DNA of 64,000 nt from Diplocarpon mali (Eukaryota > Ascomycota > Leotiomycetes > Helotiales > Drepanopezizaceae), in NCBI GenBank assembly GCA_024741835.1, contig JAENRP010000110.1, positions 1 through 64,000 on the forward strand, given 5' to 3'. Under the pieces are notes generated by a model. The model had not been told where the DNA came from and did not search any database. It saw only the letters and a program-made list of their open reading frames with translations. Shown here piece by piece: positions 13,649-25,745 of this stretch. A program made the position numbers and the translations under genes. Position 1 is the first letter of the stretch, and each line of letters begins with the position of its first letter.

Positions 13649-14497
13649 TTAGGAGGCTGCGAACGCAACGTCCGGGCGTATTATAATCGCTGTATAGAGA
13701 ATAGAGCCTATTTTCTCTTGGTACTCCTTTACCTTTTCTAAGGAAGCTTGCCCTGAGTTCTTGACAAACTCCTTCTTTGGCAGTGGAGTATTAGGCACTC
13801 TCCCTATATCAGCTCCGAACTTTTGAGCGATCTTCTTAATGTAGGTATTATGAACTAAGGAGATCCTCTTTGCCTTCTTATCCCGAATAATCCTTACTCT
13901 AAGGAACCAGGAGATATTTCCTATGATAGTAAGCTTGTACGCCCTCTTTAGGTCTTTAATCAGACGAGTCGCCCGATCTAGGTTGGAGGCCTTATATAAC
14001 ACTTGAATATCGTCGATGTAAAACGCTATAAAGACTGTGCAATCCTTTGTTGTAAAAATATAAGGCTCCTCGCTTAGTGGCTTGAGTTGAAGGCCCTTAA
14101 GCGTTCCTGCGAAGTTCCTATACTATAGCGCTGGAGAGTCTTTTAGCCTGTAGAGCGCGCGGTCTAGTTCTACTACTATACTAGGGCGCTTAAAGCCATC
14201 TGGTAGGAAGCACGTGACTGGAGCACTCCTTGGGTCTCTGGGAGCATTGACGAACGCATTGACGACGTCGAACTGCTTTACTTCTATATCGAAGTACGCG
14301 GCAAGCGCTATTAGTACCTTGAAAGACCTTGCTGCAAGCGTGGCTGCGTAGGTTGAGAAAATTGAAGCTTCGTCTTGGAGATCCCCTCGCACAACTAGCC
14401 GTGATCGGCACTTTAGAAGCTCGCTAGAGCTATTGACCTTATAGGTAAAAACCCATTTTAATAGTATCAGCAGGGGTTTCGAGTAATCCCTTCGCAC
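13649..14497 (-). pseudogene. Copia reverse transcriptase (RVT_2) remnant
   Basis: Two adjacent open stretches (14497-14123 and 14002-13649) belong to one RVT_2 domain broken by RIP-type stops. The first contains the Copia landmarks RLVVRGDLQDEA, DVVNAFVNA and DRALYRLKDSPAL. The second contains the following fingers/thumb region, IGNISWFLRVRI, and ends in RPDVAFAAS just before RNase H. The YVDDI-type catalytic strand lies between the two pieces and is disrupted. The enzyme would have synthesised element cDNA in virus-like particles; this copy cannot be functional as it stands. Confidence 0.8.
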
Positions 14498-16420
14498 GAT
14501 TTTCTAGCAACTCCGAGATTCCAAATTCCTGATCTCCTAGCGCCCTCCTTCCTTAAATCGTTCGCTAAAAGGGTGCTTCTCTAAGTCCAGCCATCCTTTC
14601 GGAGGCTTCGGCAGAGAGCCTTGGTGCTATGGGCGGTTGGGAGACTGCGCTCCATCCTTTGCCCGACTATCAACTGCAGCTTTGATGACTGCATGAACCG
14701 TTAAATGGTCCTTCCTATCCTCCCTTGTCTATTCATTCGCTTAGAAGGTCGATACAAACTCCTGCGTACGTAGGGAGCGGGGTAAATCAATATTGCTTTA
14801 GGAGAGCATATGCTCTAGAGCGGTAGCGTACACTTTTGAAGTCTCCTATTGCTTAACGCTTAAGCGTCTCATCCTCTTTTGCCTAGGAAGAGGGAGTTCC
14901 TCCTTGCGCTTTTCTCTATAGGTCTCCTCCTCTATTTTTATCATTACTAGAGGTTCCTCTAAGAGTCTAGGTGGCTCTATCTCCTAAGCCTATAGTCTCT
15001 AAGCTAGTATTACAACTTAAGGTATTGTATTATTAGGGCCTACTCCTCTTACTAGGTCGCTTCTTATAAGACTATTAGAGCTCCTCCCAGATCTCAGCGG
15101 CAGTGCCTCTAGCCTTCTACCAGAGTTCACTAGGGCCTGCCTTTGTAACCGAAGACTCCGTCTTAAAGCCCTTAAGCCATCTCCATTCCTGCGTAGAATG
15201 GCGGCTAGAGATCTGCCGATCGCCCTATAGAACTCGTCTCTAAAGACTCCCTTAAAGTCGTCCACAGTTCCTTCTTCAGTAGGGCCTCTATAGGGAATTA
15301 TCACCCCTAAGCTCTAGTTGCCATTTGCCTTCTTAAAGACTGGCGAAGTGGCTTCCAGTTCGCTTGCTTCTACCCCTAAGTTTCCAAGTAGGTCTCTTAG
15401 AGAATTTGGATTTAAGTTAAGGCCTTCTATATCATTAGTTGGAGGCTGTAGAGCAGCGTTGGTCTATGATGCAGGCTCTTTCTATACAGCGGCTTCTTCC
15501 GCAGCAATTGCGTTCGGCCTTGCGATAAGCTCCGATTCCTTGAAAATGCCTTCGAACTCAGCATCCTAAGCTCCCTCTCCCTCTCCGATCAATTGGAGGG
15601 TCGTCTTAAGTTCCTAGCGCGATATAGGGTTTGCGCGCTTAGCTTCTGGACTATAGAAGAGAGACTCGTCGAATTCGACATTATAAGTCGTTATTACTCG
15701 CTAGAGCATAGGAACCTAGATTCTATAAACATTAGAGGTGATATATCTAACTAAGTAACCTAAGTGCCCTTGTAGTTTAATTTTAAAGGTTCGGCGGTCC
15801 CTCCTTGCCTCCCTCTCCTTAATTAAAGGGTATGCGCAAGCGCTATACGTATAAACGCGACTCTAGTCTGGCTTTAAGCTCGCCGTCATCTGCTTAATAA
15901 GCAGCGGCTCGTAAAATCGAAAATACTACTTAAACCAACTATAGAGAGCCTCGCTCGGTAAGATCATCTTCTTCCTAGCGAGTAGGGAGATGTTATAGAG
16001 GTATATAGCAGCCTCTACAACCTCCGGCCAAAGGCTCGCTAGAAGCCTGGCGTAGATCCTCATTTTAATAGAGCGTTCAATCAACTCCCTTCCTACTCGC
16101 TCCGCGCCTCTATTGGGTTAGTGTGTATAGGCAGGAGTAAGCTCCAAATCGATTCCCTCCTCTTTTACCCATCTCTAGTACTCCGTAAGAGAGTCTTCCC
16201 TTAGGAAGATCACTAAAGTGTTATTATCTTATCTGATCTTGCAAATGGAAAGCCTATATTGGCGTTTCACTTGTGCTTCAAAGGCCTAGAGGACCTCTAT
16301 AACCACGTCTCCGCCCTTCGATCTTAGTAGGAATGTCCAAAGCATACCGCTATACTCATCCTTAATTAAAAGAACCTACGAGCAACTGTTATACGAATTA
16401 TCTGGAAAATCAAAGAGATC

Positions 16421-17215
16421 CTAGGAGATCCTAAAGAAGGGCCTTAGAGATCGGTTCTCAAAGGTAGCGCGAGAAATAACTTGCCTAGCAGATGCTACTG
16501 CGTATGCAGGGCACTCCAGCCTCTGTATTCCCCTGATCTTCACTCCCCTAGCGCACTTGACTAGCGCTTGGAGAGCCTCCGCGCCTAGGTGGCTAGCGCG
16601 AAGGTGCCAAGTGTACGCGTCGTCATCCTGCACCTTAGTAGGTGCATAGCTAGACTAGAACCTATTATAGAGCGTCGTCTCAGCTATAGGGAACGCTATT
16701 AAGGCAGAGAAGTTACGTTAAAGCATATTTGGGAGATCCAAATAGTTAATAGGCTTATATTCAAAGAAAACGAGATTGTGGCGACGCTCTAATTGAGCTC
16801 GCTTCACAGAATCTCCAATGCTCCTAAAGCGCAAAGTGAGGTCTACCCTAGAGTACTAAAAACCCTTGTCCGCAAGGAGCCTCTCCGAGATGATATTAGT
16901 AGTAAACTCCTCTACAATAGCAACATTGCGAAGCGTCATCCCTATAGGAGAGCCGTCACGCTATAGAAGAGAGTCTGCTATATATCTATCACCTCTCCTA
17001 ATGATTGGGAGTCTCGAGGTACCTGCTTTAATATATTGCTGCGAGTCGCCAGAAGGCTTAAAGGTGCCTACGACGAGTAAATCCTTTAAATTAACGATAT
17101 AAGTGGCTGCGCAATTGTTAAGGAGCGTACTTAAGGAGAGCGGGTAGCGTTTTAGCTTAAAGAGGTGGTAGACGTTGAACGATTCTTTAAAAGCGTCGAA
17201 GGCAGAGGGATCCAT
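16421..17215 (-). pseudogene. Copia protease and GAG-pre-integrase/integrase remnant
   Basis: The stretch 17215-16961 reads LLNNCAATYIVN, the position of the aspartic protease active site (normally D-S-G-A-T), with the catalytic Asp now Asn and the following residues altered. It continues into the post-protease linker. The stretch 16633-16421 has WHLRASHLG with downstream C and A in place of the C-x2-C pair, which is the HHCC zinc-binding start of a Copia integrase. Together they give the order gag, protease, integrase, reverse transcriptase on the minus strand, typical of Ty1/Copia and not of Ty3/Gypsy. Confidence 0.6.
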
Positions 17216-18598
17216 TACTATAAAGACTGGTGAGTTCTCCCTTTTGCTGCCTGAACCGTCCTCTCCAGAGGCTGAAGCCTTTCCTTTGAATTTGTCAATC
17301 GCTATTACCGCAATGTCATTCTCCTTAAGCCATGCTCAGAGACCCTTGAACTGGTCTCCTGCGTTTAACGCCTTTCGTATTCGTAGGACCTCCTCTCGCG
17401 AGGGGAGAACCTTTATGTTTTCCTTGCGCCCGTCCATAGCATATAACAGTTTCCGACAGTCCTAGGGCTTCTAATAGTGATTTTTAGAGCCTCTACAAGG
17501 GCACTTAGGCCTGATCTCCCTCTTGGAGCTTATGGAGCGATTTCGGGAGCTGCTTGCTAGAGCCTGCGAAGGGGTTTCGGCATCTAGGAGAGGCTCTCGA
17601 GTAGCAAAAACTGCTAGCCCTTTATTATCGATTGCTCTATTGGATTCAATGCCTGCTAGGGCGCGGCTCAGCTGCATTAGGTCGTGCTTGCATAGGGTTC
17701 TTATCTGCTTGTTAGTAATGATTTCCTCCTTTAAGCGAGTCGCCTAACTCGGATTGATCTTCACTGCGACTGAGTCTAAAAAGTCAGTTACTCCTAGTCT
17801 ACCTTTGATCTTAAGAAGACTGTGTTGTTCTGCTAAGCGGTACGCCTCCTGCCACTCCTGGATCTACTGCTGAGTATTGGTTCTCCCAGTTTTGCCTTGG
17901 CGTAGTACGTCGCGGTATTAGAGCCTCGTCTAAGACTGAATAGCCTCGTCGGAAGGCGCAATATCACGCTTTAAAATAGAAACTAGGCCTTGGAGTAAGA
18001 GTTGCTAGTTTACTAAAATGGCTTGCGGGTCGTCAGCCGTAGTTCCACTTATAGGAGTGTCTCTATCAGGTATCAAGGAGGTGAGCTTCTCAGCTTGGAT
18101 TTGTACTTAAGCCATCGCGGAAGCTAGAAGCGTTCTATCGACAGTCTTGGAGACCCATTCGAGTAGTAGCTCGTAGTGTTTGCGTTAGGTCTTCCAAGTT
18201 TCCTTGCGCATATGGTGCTCCTTTATTAGAATTTCATATTCATCCTTAATATCTTTATAAGAAGCCTGTGGAGGAGGAGCTTTTGACGGGTCTCCCAGGG
18301 GAAAGCGGGCGTAAATCTGTTCGGATGGAGTCGCTGCATACTCTTCATACGACCTCGCGTATGCTACGCAGAGGTTAGCCGTTTCCAGTTCCTTAAGCTC
18401 CTGTATAAAGGGAGCTTAAGGCTTGGTCTCTATAATTGACTTAAATAGGAGTCTCAGATCGGCAAAAATAGTGATATTATAGAGCTTAGCGAAGAACATA
18501 TATTTACTAAACCACTTCACCTAAGAGGCAAAGGTATTGAGGCAAGGCTCGGAGATGCTCAAAGAGTCAGACATATTGAATAGAGTCTGGTGAAAAAG

Positions 18599-18976
18599 GT
18601 TAGGTATATAAATAAGGTTTGCAAATAAGGTTCGATTGGAAAATGGAGATTTATTGATTGAAAATGAAGGTCCTTCGAGTTGTCATAAGTACTAGAAAAG
18701 TCGGTTAGGAGCTCAAAGGGCCCTCCAGCCGGTTGCATGCAAAGAGAAAGCATATTAAAGTGCTTACAGGGCTTATAACTATAGTGCGGTCGGCTGGAGG
18801 GCCTTCATTGGGTCGCTTAGGAGGCTCGCTGATATAGATGAAGATAATTGATTGTATTATTATCTAATGTATATATGGTAAGGAGACTTCGGAAAGAAAA
18901 GGGAGAGTCTATGACTAAGCAGAGTCACATGGAGGGTCTCCAGAATAAGTGGAGACTCCGCCCATTCTGCACGACA
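18599..18976 (-). repeat. LTR, long form, first of a tandem pair
   Basis: This 378-bp unit begins GTTAGGTATATA and ends TGCACGACA. Its right half (18780-18976) equals the short LTR at 11403-11601. Its left half (18599-18779) is absent from the other two LTRs. It abuts the gag leader of the right Copia copy. Confidence 0.7.
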
Positions 18977-19355
18977 GTTAGATATATAGATAAAGTTTAA
19001 AAATAAGGTTCGATTGGAAATTGGAGATTTATTAATTAAAAATAAAGGTCCTTTAAGTCGTTATAAATACTTGAAAAGTCGGTTAGGAGCTCGAAGGGCC
19101 CTTTAGCCAGTTGCATGCAAAGAGAAAGCATATTAAAATGCTTATAGGGCTTATAACTATAGTACGGTCAGCTAAAGGGCCTTTATTAGGTCGCTTAAGA
19201 GGCTCGCTAATATAGATAAAGATGATTAATTATATTATTATCTAGTATATATATAATAAAGAGACTTCGGAAAGAAAAGGGAGAGTCTATAACTTAGTAG
19301 GAGTCACGTGGAGGGTCTCCAGAATAAGTGGAGACTCCGCCCATTCTGCACGACA
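18977..19355 (-). repeat. LTR, long form, second of a tandem pair
   Basis: This 379-bp unit directly repeats 18599-18976. Its first three quarters are more RIP-mutated than the first unit, while its last 90 bp are nearly unchanged. A tandem LTR without internal sequence suggests unequal recombination between LTRs or a solo LTR left beside a full element. Confidence 0.7.
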
Positions 19356-20137
19356 CCTTATAACCTTTGCCTTATTTGAGGAATTCTTAGCCTTTGCTTT
19401 AAAATCAGATCTTAGTAAGAGAACTATTAATGCTATAGAGTAGGAAAAAGCCTCTACTCCCTCTTATATTAAAGACCTTAAGAGCCTGGTCTAAGAACAC
19501 TCGAAAGCTTTAGAAGTTATAGAAGAGGTAAAGAAGAACCTAGTAGTTATACCTTTCACTTGCGGTCCTAGCTTAAGAGTGAAATCTGCCTTAAAAATCA
19601 AGGAACTTAAAGCCTAGTTTTCTAAACTCTATATCTAACATTTAGAAACCTTAATCGAGGGCCTTCTTTAGGAAACTTATTGCGTCCCTTAGTTTGGAAA
19701 TCGATAGGCTTTAGAAGGTAAAAACTAGCATACGAACTCTAAATACCTAAATCCGGCTTCCTTTAAGTTAAATAAGCGAGTTGCTACCTTAAAAAGGCTT
19801 AATAATTGTATATAGTTATATTAAAGAAGTTCTTAGATTATTAGTCGAATTTTATATAAAGTCTAGATTTTCTTTAATAAGGACGCCTCTTAAGTTGGTT
19901 AGGGTATATATACTTAGGATTACTTAAAATTGTCTTCGAATTTTCTTTAAAATTGCGATTTAATAGCTTTAATAACTTTGAGCTTTTGACTTATAAGCCC
20001 GGCCTAAGAGTCGCATTACTAAAGGAGGAAAAAGGAGTTTTTATTATTTTTATTCGTTTACTACCGCACCTCCCTCCTTCCCCCTTTCTCTTTATATATT
20101 TCTTTAAAATCCACTTATAGGCCTAACCCGCGAGTTA
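19356..20137 (+). mobile_element. Relic of an unidentified transposon ORF
   Basis: Plus-strand translation from about 19365 to 19850 gives a long frame interrupted mainly by TAG and TAA codons at former Gln positions (for example KSDLSKRTINAIE, then stop, then EKASTPSYIKDL). This is the appearance of a RIP-killed gag-like coding region. I cannot assign it to a family. The segment 19990-20137 shares short motifs (CCACTTATAGGCCTAACCCGCGAGT) with 23500-23650 and 24310-24340. Confidence 0.4.
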
Positions 20138-20163
20138 NNNNNNNNNNNNNNNNNNNNNNNNNN
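20138..20163. other. Assembly gap (26 N)
   Basis: A run of 26 undetermined bases lies inside the repeat-rich region, so the neighbouring order should be treated with caution. Confidence 0.98.
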
Positions 20164-20312
20164 CTTTCCTCTTCCTACCTTTAAGACTTTAGGTACTAAC
20201 CTTACTTGCACTTATTATTTTTACAAATAGGGATTAGTATTCTCGACCTATAAAAGTCTTATATTCTTTACTAATAGTAGCAGAGGCCGCTACTTAAGTT
20301 AGTTAAGGTATA

Positions 20313-20560
20313 TATAAAGACCTAGAAGTAGAAGATCTTATAATATAAGTTATATAATTAAATGAGGATTAAGAAAGGGGTATATATAAGACTACTATTA
20401 TACTTAGAGATAGCGCGCAATGCTAACCACTTATTCTACCCTTAACTAGTGAATTGTCCTAGTTCTTGTCTTCGGAGAGCCCGCTTGTAGTACTTCCTCC
20501 CTTTGTTCTTTGGTCTTTACGTAGGCCTATTCTCAAGTGTTGTTCCTACTCCCTCTTATA
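20313..20560 (-). repeat. Solo LTR, family A, inverted orientation
   Basis: This 248-bp sequence is the reverse complement of the copy at 23129-23375, running from TATAAAGACC to CTCTTATA. It carries the same inner blocks (AGCGCGCAAT, GAGAGCCCGCTTG). It is RIP-mutated and I found no exact target duplication. Confidence 0.65.
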
Positions 20561-20569
20561 TTATAAAAA

Positions 20570-23480
20570 AGCTAGAAACTTAGAAAGTAATAGAAGAACG
20601 CCGGACTTAGTTGAAGCTAATAGCTATTAGGTCTAATAACGCATTAGAGATTAAGGTAAAGCTTAATAAATAGGCAAAATAAGGAGTTTGTTATAAACCA
20701 ACTGTAATATACAAAGGTTCCTACTAGAATAGCATTACTAAGCGAAGCATCTAATAAGTAGAGACTAACTATCGCACTCTATTGCAAGATGCTGACTTGC
20801 TATTAGAATTCTAAGACCTTGCAATTAAGGCAGATGTATACTTATAAAATAGAATAGGTAGTAGACTAATAGTTAATAGTACCCGAATATCGCTATATAA
20901 GGCATATTTCAGATAGAAACTAAGCCTAGACTATATTTGCGTCTTTAGAAGCGTCTGCTACTCTTATATTAGCCTAAAGTCCTAGCCTGCAGGTATAAAG
21001 AGTAAAAAGCTAATAGACCGAGGTAAAGAGTATATATTTATTAGGTATATTAAATAGATAATAAAGTAATAAATAGTATACGCATCAGATCTAAGGCGAG
21101 TAATCATATCCTTAATAGTTAAGTTCGATAAATCTTAAAATAGGAGGAAGCTATCCTTAAAGCTCTATATACTTAAAGATTCGCAAGGTATACTACTTAA
21201 CGGTAATACTATTAAGCCGAACTAATAACCTCTTTCTCTTAGCTTAAGCATATTAAGCGCATCTGCTGATCGACGACCTGCTAATCGCCTAAAGGCCGAA
21301 TAGACTATTCCTATCATCTGCAAACTGCTTAAAGTATAGAATAACTTCGATATTATTATCCCTTTAGTTAAAGTACCTATAGTAAAGGATATTCCTAAAA
21401 TAGGTATAAGTAATAATAAGCCTCTACTATTAGAAAGCGGTTCCTTAGATAATAAGCCTATAGAACCTATAGCTAAACCTACGCCTTTAAAGAGGAATAG
21501 AGACCCAAAACCGGAAGACACCTTAGACGAATGTAAATCTAAGCGTATTTAGGCTATAATAGCATATAAGATCTATAAGCTCGAACTTTAATAGAGCTTT
21601 AATAAAGATAATGCGTTCTTAGCCGCTAGGAGGATAATGAAAATCTCTCTTCTAAAGATATATAATAAAGCTATTAACAATTTAAAGAATAGAGCAGTAT
21701 AGAATAAGGTAATTTAAAAAGAGATAAGCTCTCTTACTGCAAATAGCATATAAATAAAGGAACTAACGCTAAAGGATATAAACCTAGTATTAATAAAGTA
21801 GGTCTTTACAATTAAGATATATACAAATAGGACCTTAGAATATTATAAGGTAAGGCTTATAGCTAGAGGCTTCTCCTAATAATATAAAGAAGACTACTTC
21901 GACACATTCGCGCCAACAGTTCGCATAAATACCCTTTATATATTTATAGCAATAGTAGCCGCTAAGAACCTTAAATATAGATAGTATAATATTAAAAATA
22001 CATTTACTAAAGCGATTATAAAGGAACGGATTTTTCTCTCCCGACCTAACGGTATTCCTATACGCGCTAGCCACTCTCTTTATATACTCTGCAGTATCTA
22101 TAGGCTTAAACAATCAGCTTATAATTAGAACCTCTTATATAGCTCTACTCTAATAGAAATAGGATTTATTTAAAGCCTAGCTGACCCTTATCTATTTACT
22201 TATATTAAGCGTAAAATCAAGTTACTATTATATATTAATAATATTGCTATAGCTACAAAAACAACTACTTAATTGAATTGGTTCTTTATAACTATTCGGA
22301 AACGTTTTAATACTAAGGATCTAAAGGGAATTCATAAGATCCTTAGTATCTGCGTTATAAGGAACCGCTCTACTTAAGAACTCTAGTTGGATTAAGAGCA
22401 ATATATTAAGAAGATCCTAGACCGAATAGGACTCTCTACTTATACTCCCAACTTTAAGCTAAAGCGTACTTTAATTAAAGGAAAGTATAATAAGTTAAAG
22501 CCTACTAATGAAAATAAGTAGAAAGGAGATCTAAAGAAGTACTAATAGGACATTAGAGCGATTATATATACTATAATATATATAAGACCAGATATCGCCT
22601 TTATTATTAAGCAACTTAATCAGAACCTAAAGGATCTAACGATTTAATATAAAAATGCAATCAAGCGACTTAAAAGGTACCTTCAATCGATAATTATATA
22701 AAAGGTAAGATATAAATTAACAAAATATATAAGCGCAAAGCTTAAAGTATATACTAATTCCGATTAGGCAAATATAAAAGGTTAGAAAAGTATATTTAAA
22801 AGCATAGTAGTACTATATAGTAGACCTATATTATAAGGAAGTAAAAAGCAGAAATCAATAGCTACTGCAAGCACTAAGGCCGAATATATATTAATATTAT
22901 TAAATTGCAAGCAAGGATTATAAATCGCCTAAGTTTTAAAAGATATAGGTTTCGCTAAATATATCAGATAAGATAGGAATTATATTAATCTTTAAGCAGA
23001 TAATATAAAGGCGATTATACTTATAAAAAATCCATACTTATATAAGCGATCGAAATATATTAATATTACCTATCATTTTATCCGCAACCTTATTATAAAG
23101 AATAAATTATCAATTACCTATATCCTAATATAAGACAGAGGGGAGACAACACAAGAATAGGCCTAAGGGAAGACCTAAAAACAAGAGGGAGGAAGCACCA
23201 CAAGCGGGCTCTCCGAAGACGAGAACTAGGACAATTCACTAGTTGGGGGTAGAATAGGTAGTTGGTATTGCGCGCTGTCTCTAAGTACAACAGTGGTCCT
23301 ATATATACCCCTTTCTTGGTCCTCATCTGACCATGTGACCTATGTCACGAGATCCTCCACTTCCAGGTCTCTATACTAATCAATTAAATAATAGCAGATG
23401 GATTTATAAAGCTATTAAAAATAGTTGCAAAGTTTAAAGCATTTAAAGATATACTAAAGTTATAAAAGATAGTAAGGGCT
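20570..23480 (+). mobile_element. Plus-strand Copia relic interrupted by a solo LTR
   Basis: Plus-strand translation recovers Copia landmarks between RIP stops. A reverse transcriptase start lies near 21840-21950 (RLIARGFS, then DYFDTFAPTVR), followed by KRKIKLLLYINNIAIAT at about 22200-22260. RNase H runs to about 23120 (YHFIRNLI). The frame breaks at a family A solo LTR (23129-23375) and resumes as ADGFIKLLKIVAKF at 23390, the normal C-terminal end of RNase H. The 5' LTR is not visible. No product can be made. Confidence 0.7.
23129..23375 (+). repeat. Solo LTR, family A, with CTAA target duplication
   Basis: This 247-bp insertion sits within RNase H of the Copia relic. It is flanked by CTAA at 23125-23128 and 23376-23379. 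It begins TATAAGACAGAGGGGAG and ends GGTCTCTATA (TACA in less mutated copies). Confidence 0.75.
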
Positions 23481-23499
23481 TAATAGGCTTAAGGACGAC

Positions 23500-23650
23500 T
23501 CCTAGGCCCACCCTGCGAATTAAGTCATATAGTCTTATAAAGGAAAGTTTTTTTTAAATCGACTCTTAGGCCTAGACCGCGAGTCAAGTTATATAGTCTT
23601 ATAAAGGAACGCTTTTAGAAAAATTAACTCCTAGTCCCGCCCTACAAGTA
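23500..23650. repeat. Two diverged direct copies of a roughly 65-bp sequence
   Basis: Two imperfect tandem units share GTCATATAGTCTTATAAAGG-like and CCTAGGCC-like blocks. Related fragments occur at 19990-20137 and near 24310, so this is probably debris of one dispersed element. Confidence 0.4.
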
Positions 23651-23959
23651 GAGTTTAGTGATTTTAATAAAAGTTGCTATTAATTAATTGTTTTTAATTT
23701 AAAGAGATACCTAAGAGTTGGATTAGCGTAAAAGGACAGTTGTTATTTTCCTAACTATAAGTCAATTAGAGTAAGGTCTAAGTAAAAGTATTAAGATAGG
23801 TAATATAGCTATTACTCTAATATATTATCATATAACCCTATTGCTTAATCAATAGGATATTAATACATATATAGCTATAAGGAAGAAAGGGGTAACCTTC
23901 CTTCCTTAACTCTTATTAATATATCGACCATCGACCTTTAGAAGTTTCTATTACCTACT

Positions 23960-24262
23960 GCGCCGACTCACTTAAGCTCAATAGATTTCGCCTTAGTGGT
24001 TGCTAAAATAGGTTTAAAGGTACTTGATCTAATAGGGGTCGACGGCTAGGATTAAAGGTTGGATAATCGGGAAGTAGTAGTCTAAGGGAGGTAATAAGTC
24101 GGCGGTAAGGGACCGAGTATTCTAAGGGCTAGCACTTAAGGAAGTAGGGGCAGCAGTATTATTTTAAAGAGCAGCAGCTATAGCAGCGCTAATAAGGTTT
24201 GCGATTTCGGCCTGCTAAGCAGCTAAGCAAAGAGGGGCCGATATAGTAAAGGTAGACGTCAT
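23960..24262 (-). pseudogene. Relic of a gag-like ORF
   Basis: From an ATG at 24262 the minus strand reads MTSTFTISAPLCLAA, then a stop where Gln is expected, then QAEIANLISAAIAAAL and further Ser/Thr/Leu-rich sequence to about 23960. All interruptions are TAG or TAA codons that RIP can derive from CAG or CAA. The composition resembles the N-terminus of a retrotransposon gag protein, but no family motif is visible. The flanks (23650-23960 and 24262-24880) show only TA-rich relic sequence. Confidence 0.3.
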
Positions 24263-24887
24263 TAGGGAGAGTATATCTTCTTCTTTAACTTCAATCGATA
24301 GCAATAAGGTATTTCGAAAATCCACTTATAGGCTAGGCTTAAGAGTAGAATCTATATTAGGAGAGGTTTCTTCTTAAGTAAGCTTAAGAAAGGGAATATC
24401 TCTAGGACTAGGGTTAGCAGTAAGGCTTATAGAACTAATGGCAGTAAGGCCTAGTAATAGAGGTGCGGTTAACCTTTTACTTCTCCTAAGTAGTATAAGA
24501 TTAAAGGTCACGAGTACTAACTCTCCTTATATTATCTAGTTTAGTCTAAAGGGACCTAATGCTAAATAGTAACCTATTCAAAAGGGGGAAGATTAGTATA
24601 AGTAGAGCTATATACGTTCTTAAAGCCTTTTAATAAAGTATATATTAAGGTATTATAAGTTTATAAATCTTAAGAGAGAAGGTTTTACTTTAAGATCATA
24701 TCTCTTTACTAATTAAGAGTTGTAATAAAGTTGTATAAAGAGGGGTGCAGTGCAAATCCGAGGAAGTAGGGTCTAAAGCTTATTACTCTACCAAAGTTGA
24801 CTTAGTCTTAAATGGTATAGTATAACCTACTAAGGCTAACTAAGTCTCTATATGTATATATAGGTATAGGTCCCTTAGTTTATACCC

Positions 24888-25092
24888 GAGGGTTTCGAAG
24901 GAAGGAGTAAGGAGCTTCGAAGAGTATAAGGAGAGTTATCGATAAGTATAGGTCGACGGGGAGTGTAAAGAAGGTCGATGACTTATTCGCAAGGAGGGTT
25001 TTTCGAGGAGTCGAGTTGTATTCGAGGGTTTCGAAGGAGTGAGGAGCTTTGAAGAGTAAAAGGAGAGTTGTCGACGAGTATAGGTCGATAAA
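24888..25092. repeat. Two-copy direct repeat, about 72 bp
   Basis: The block CGAGGGTTTCGAAGGA...GGAGAGTTATCGATAAGTAT (24888-24963) recurs at 25023-25092 with a few transitions. I see no coding potential here. Confidence 0.5.
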
Positions 25093-25408
25093 AGCGAGGG
25101 GTATAGAGTATTTGTAAAGGAGGGAGAGAGTTAAGAAGAGAAAAGTTATTATACTACTCTAGGCAGCAGCCTACGCTAGCGAAGCGAGGATATAGTGAAT
25201 AAAATTTTTTTTCTTTTCGAATTGAAATTGAAGGTGAATTTCTATTTGCAAAATAGAGTAGGTAAGGGGTCGAAAAAAAACGAGCTGATCTTATATTCGA
25301 AGGTCGTTTTTTAGCTTCCTTTGAAAACTAGATCAGTAAGATCTAGGCGCTATGTATAAGTTGCTTAAGGCAGTTCGTAGTAGAAGAGTCGAGATCGAGA
25401 GATCGAGT

Positions 25409-25743
25409 TGCTTAAGGCAGTTCGAAGTGACAATTCTAAAGGGGGTAGATATTAAGCTTCTTAACAGAGGTTAAGGAGATCTTTTCTTATATTACGACTT
25501 GCTCTAAAGCATATAAAGGGGCGATAATCGAGTAACGCCGACTATATTACCTCAAGAGGTATACTATATAATAGAAAAGAAAAGATAAAGAAGAGAGAGT
25601 CTCTAGTAGAGCTCCTCCAGAATAAGTATAGGTGCTTCACTAGCGTGCACGTGATCTAGCCACCTCGCTACCTTAGCGTGCACCTGACTTCTTGCAGTCT
25701 TAGCGACACGTGATATAACCGTGCACGTGATGCGGCCGTAACA
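25409..25743 (+). repeat. Solo LTR, family B, first copy
   Basis: This 335-bp sequence runs from TGCTTAAGGCAG to GGCCGTAACA. A second copy follows almost directly at 25746-26339 and a third, 5'-truncated, at 26810-27087. A short duplicate of its first 20 bp lies just upstream near 25362. Confidence 0.6.
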
Positions 25744-25745
25744 GT

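Larger units (their letters stand above)
11403..18976 (-). mobile_element. Copia element, right copy, moderately RIP-mutated
   Basis: This is a minus-strand Ty1/Copia element with internal region 11602-18598. Reading 5' to 3' on the minus strand, gag starts at an ATG at 18574 (MSDSLSISEP). Protease remnants follow at 17215-16961 and the HxxxH...C..C integrase zinc region at 16633-16421. Reverse transcriptase lies at 14497-13649, with DVVNAFVNA and ALYRLKDSPAL. RNase H is at about 13440-13330 (RQATVTLSSTKAELYG). Scattered stops arise from CA-to-TA changes, so pol is not intact. A plus-strand ORF (11904-12856) occupies the space between RNase H and the 3' LTR, which is unusual for Copia. Confidence 0.85.

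Noticed and set aside
20313..23375. A single transposon bounded by 250-bp terminal inverted repeats
   Set aside because: The right repeat interrupts RNase H of a Copia relic with its own 4-bp target duplication, so the two inverted sequences are independent solo LTR insertions.
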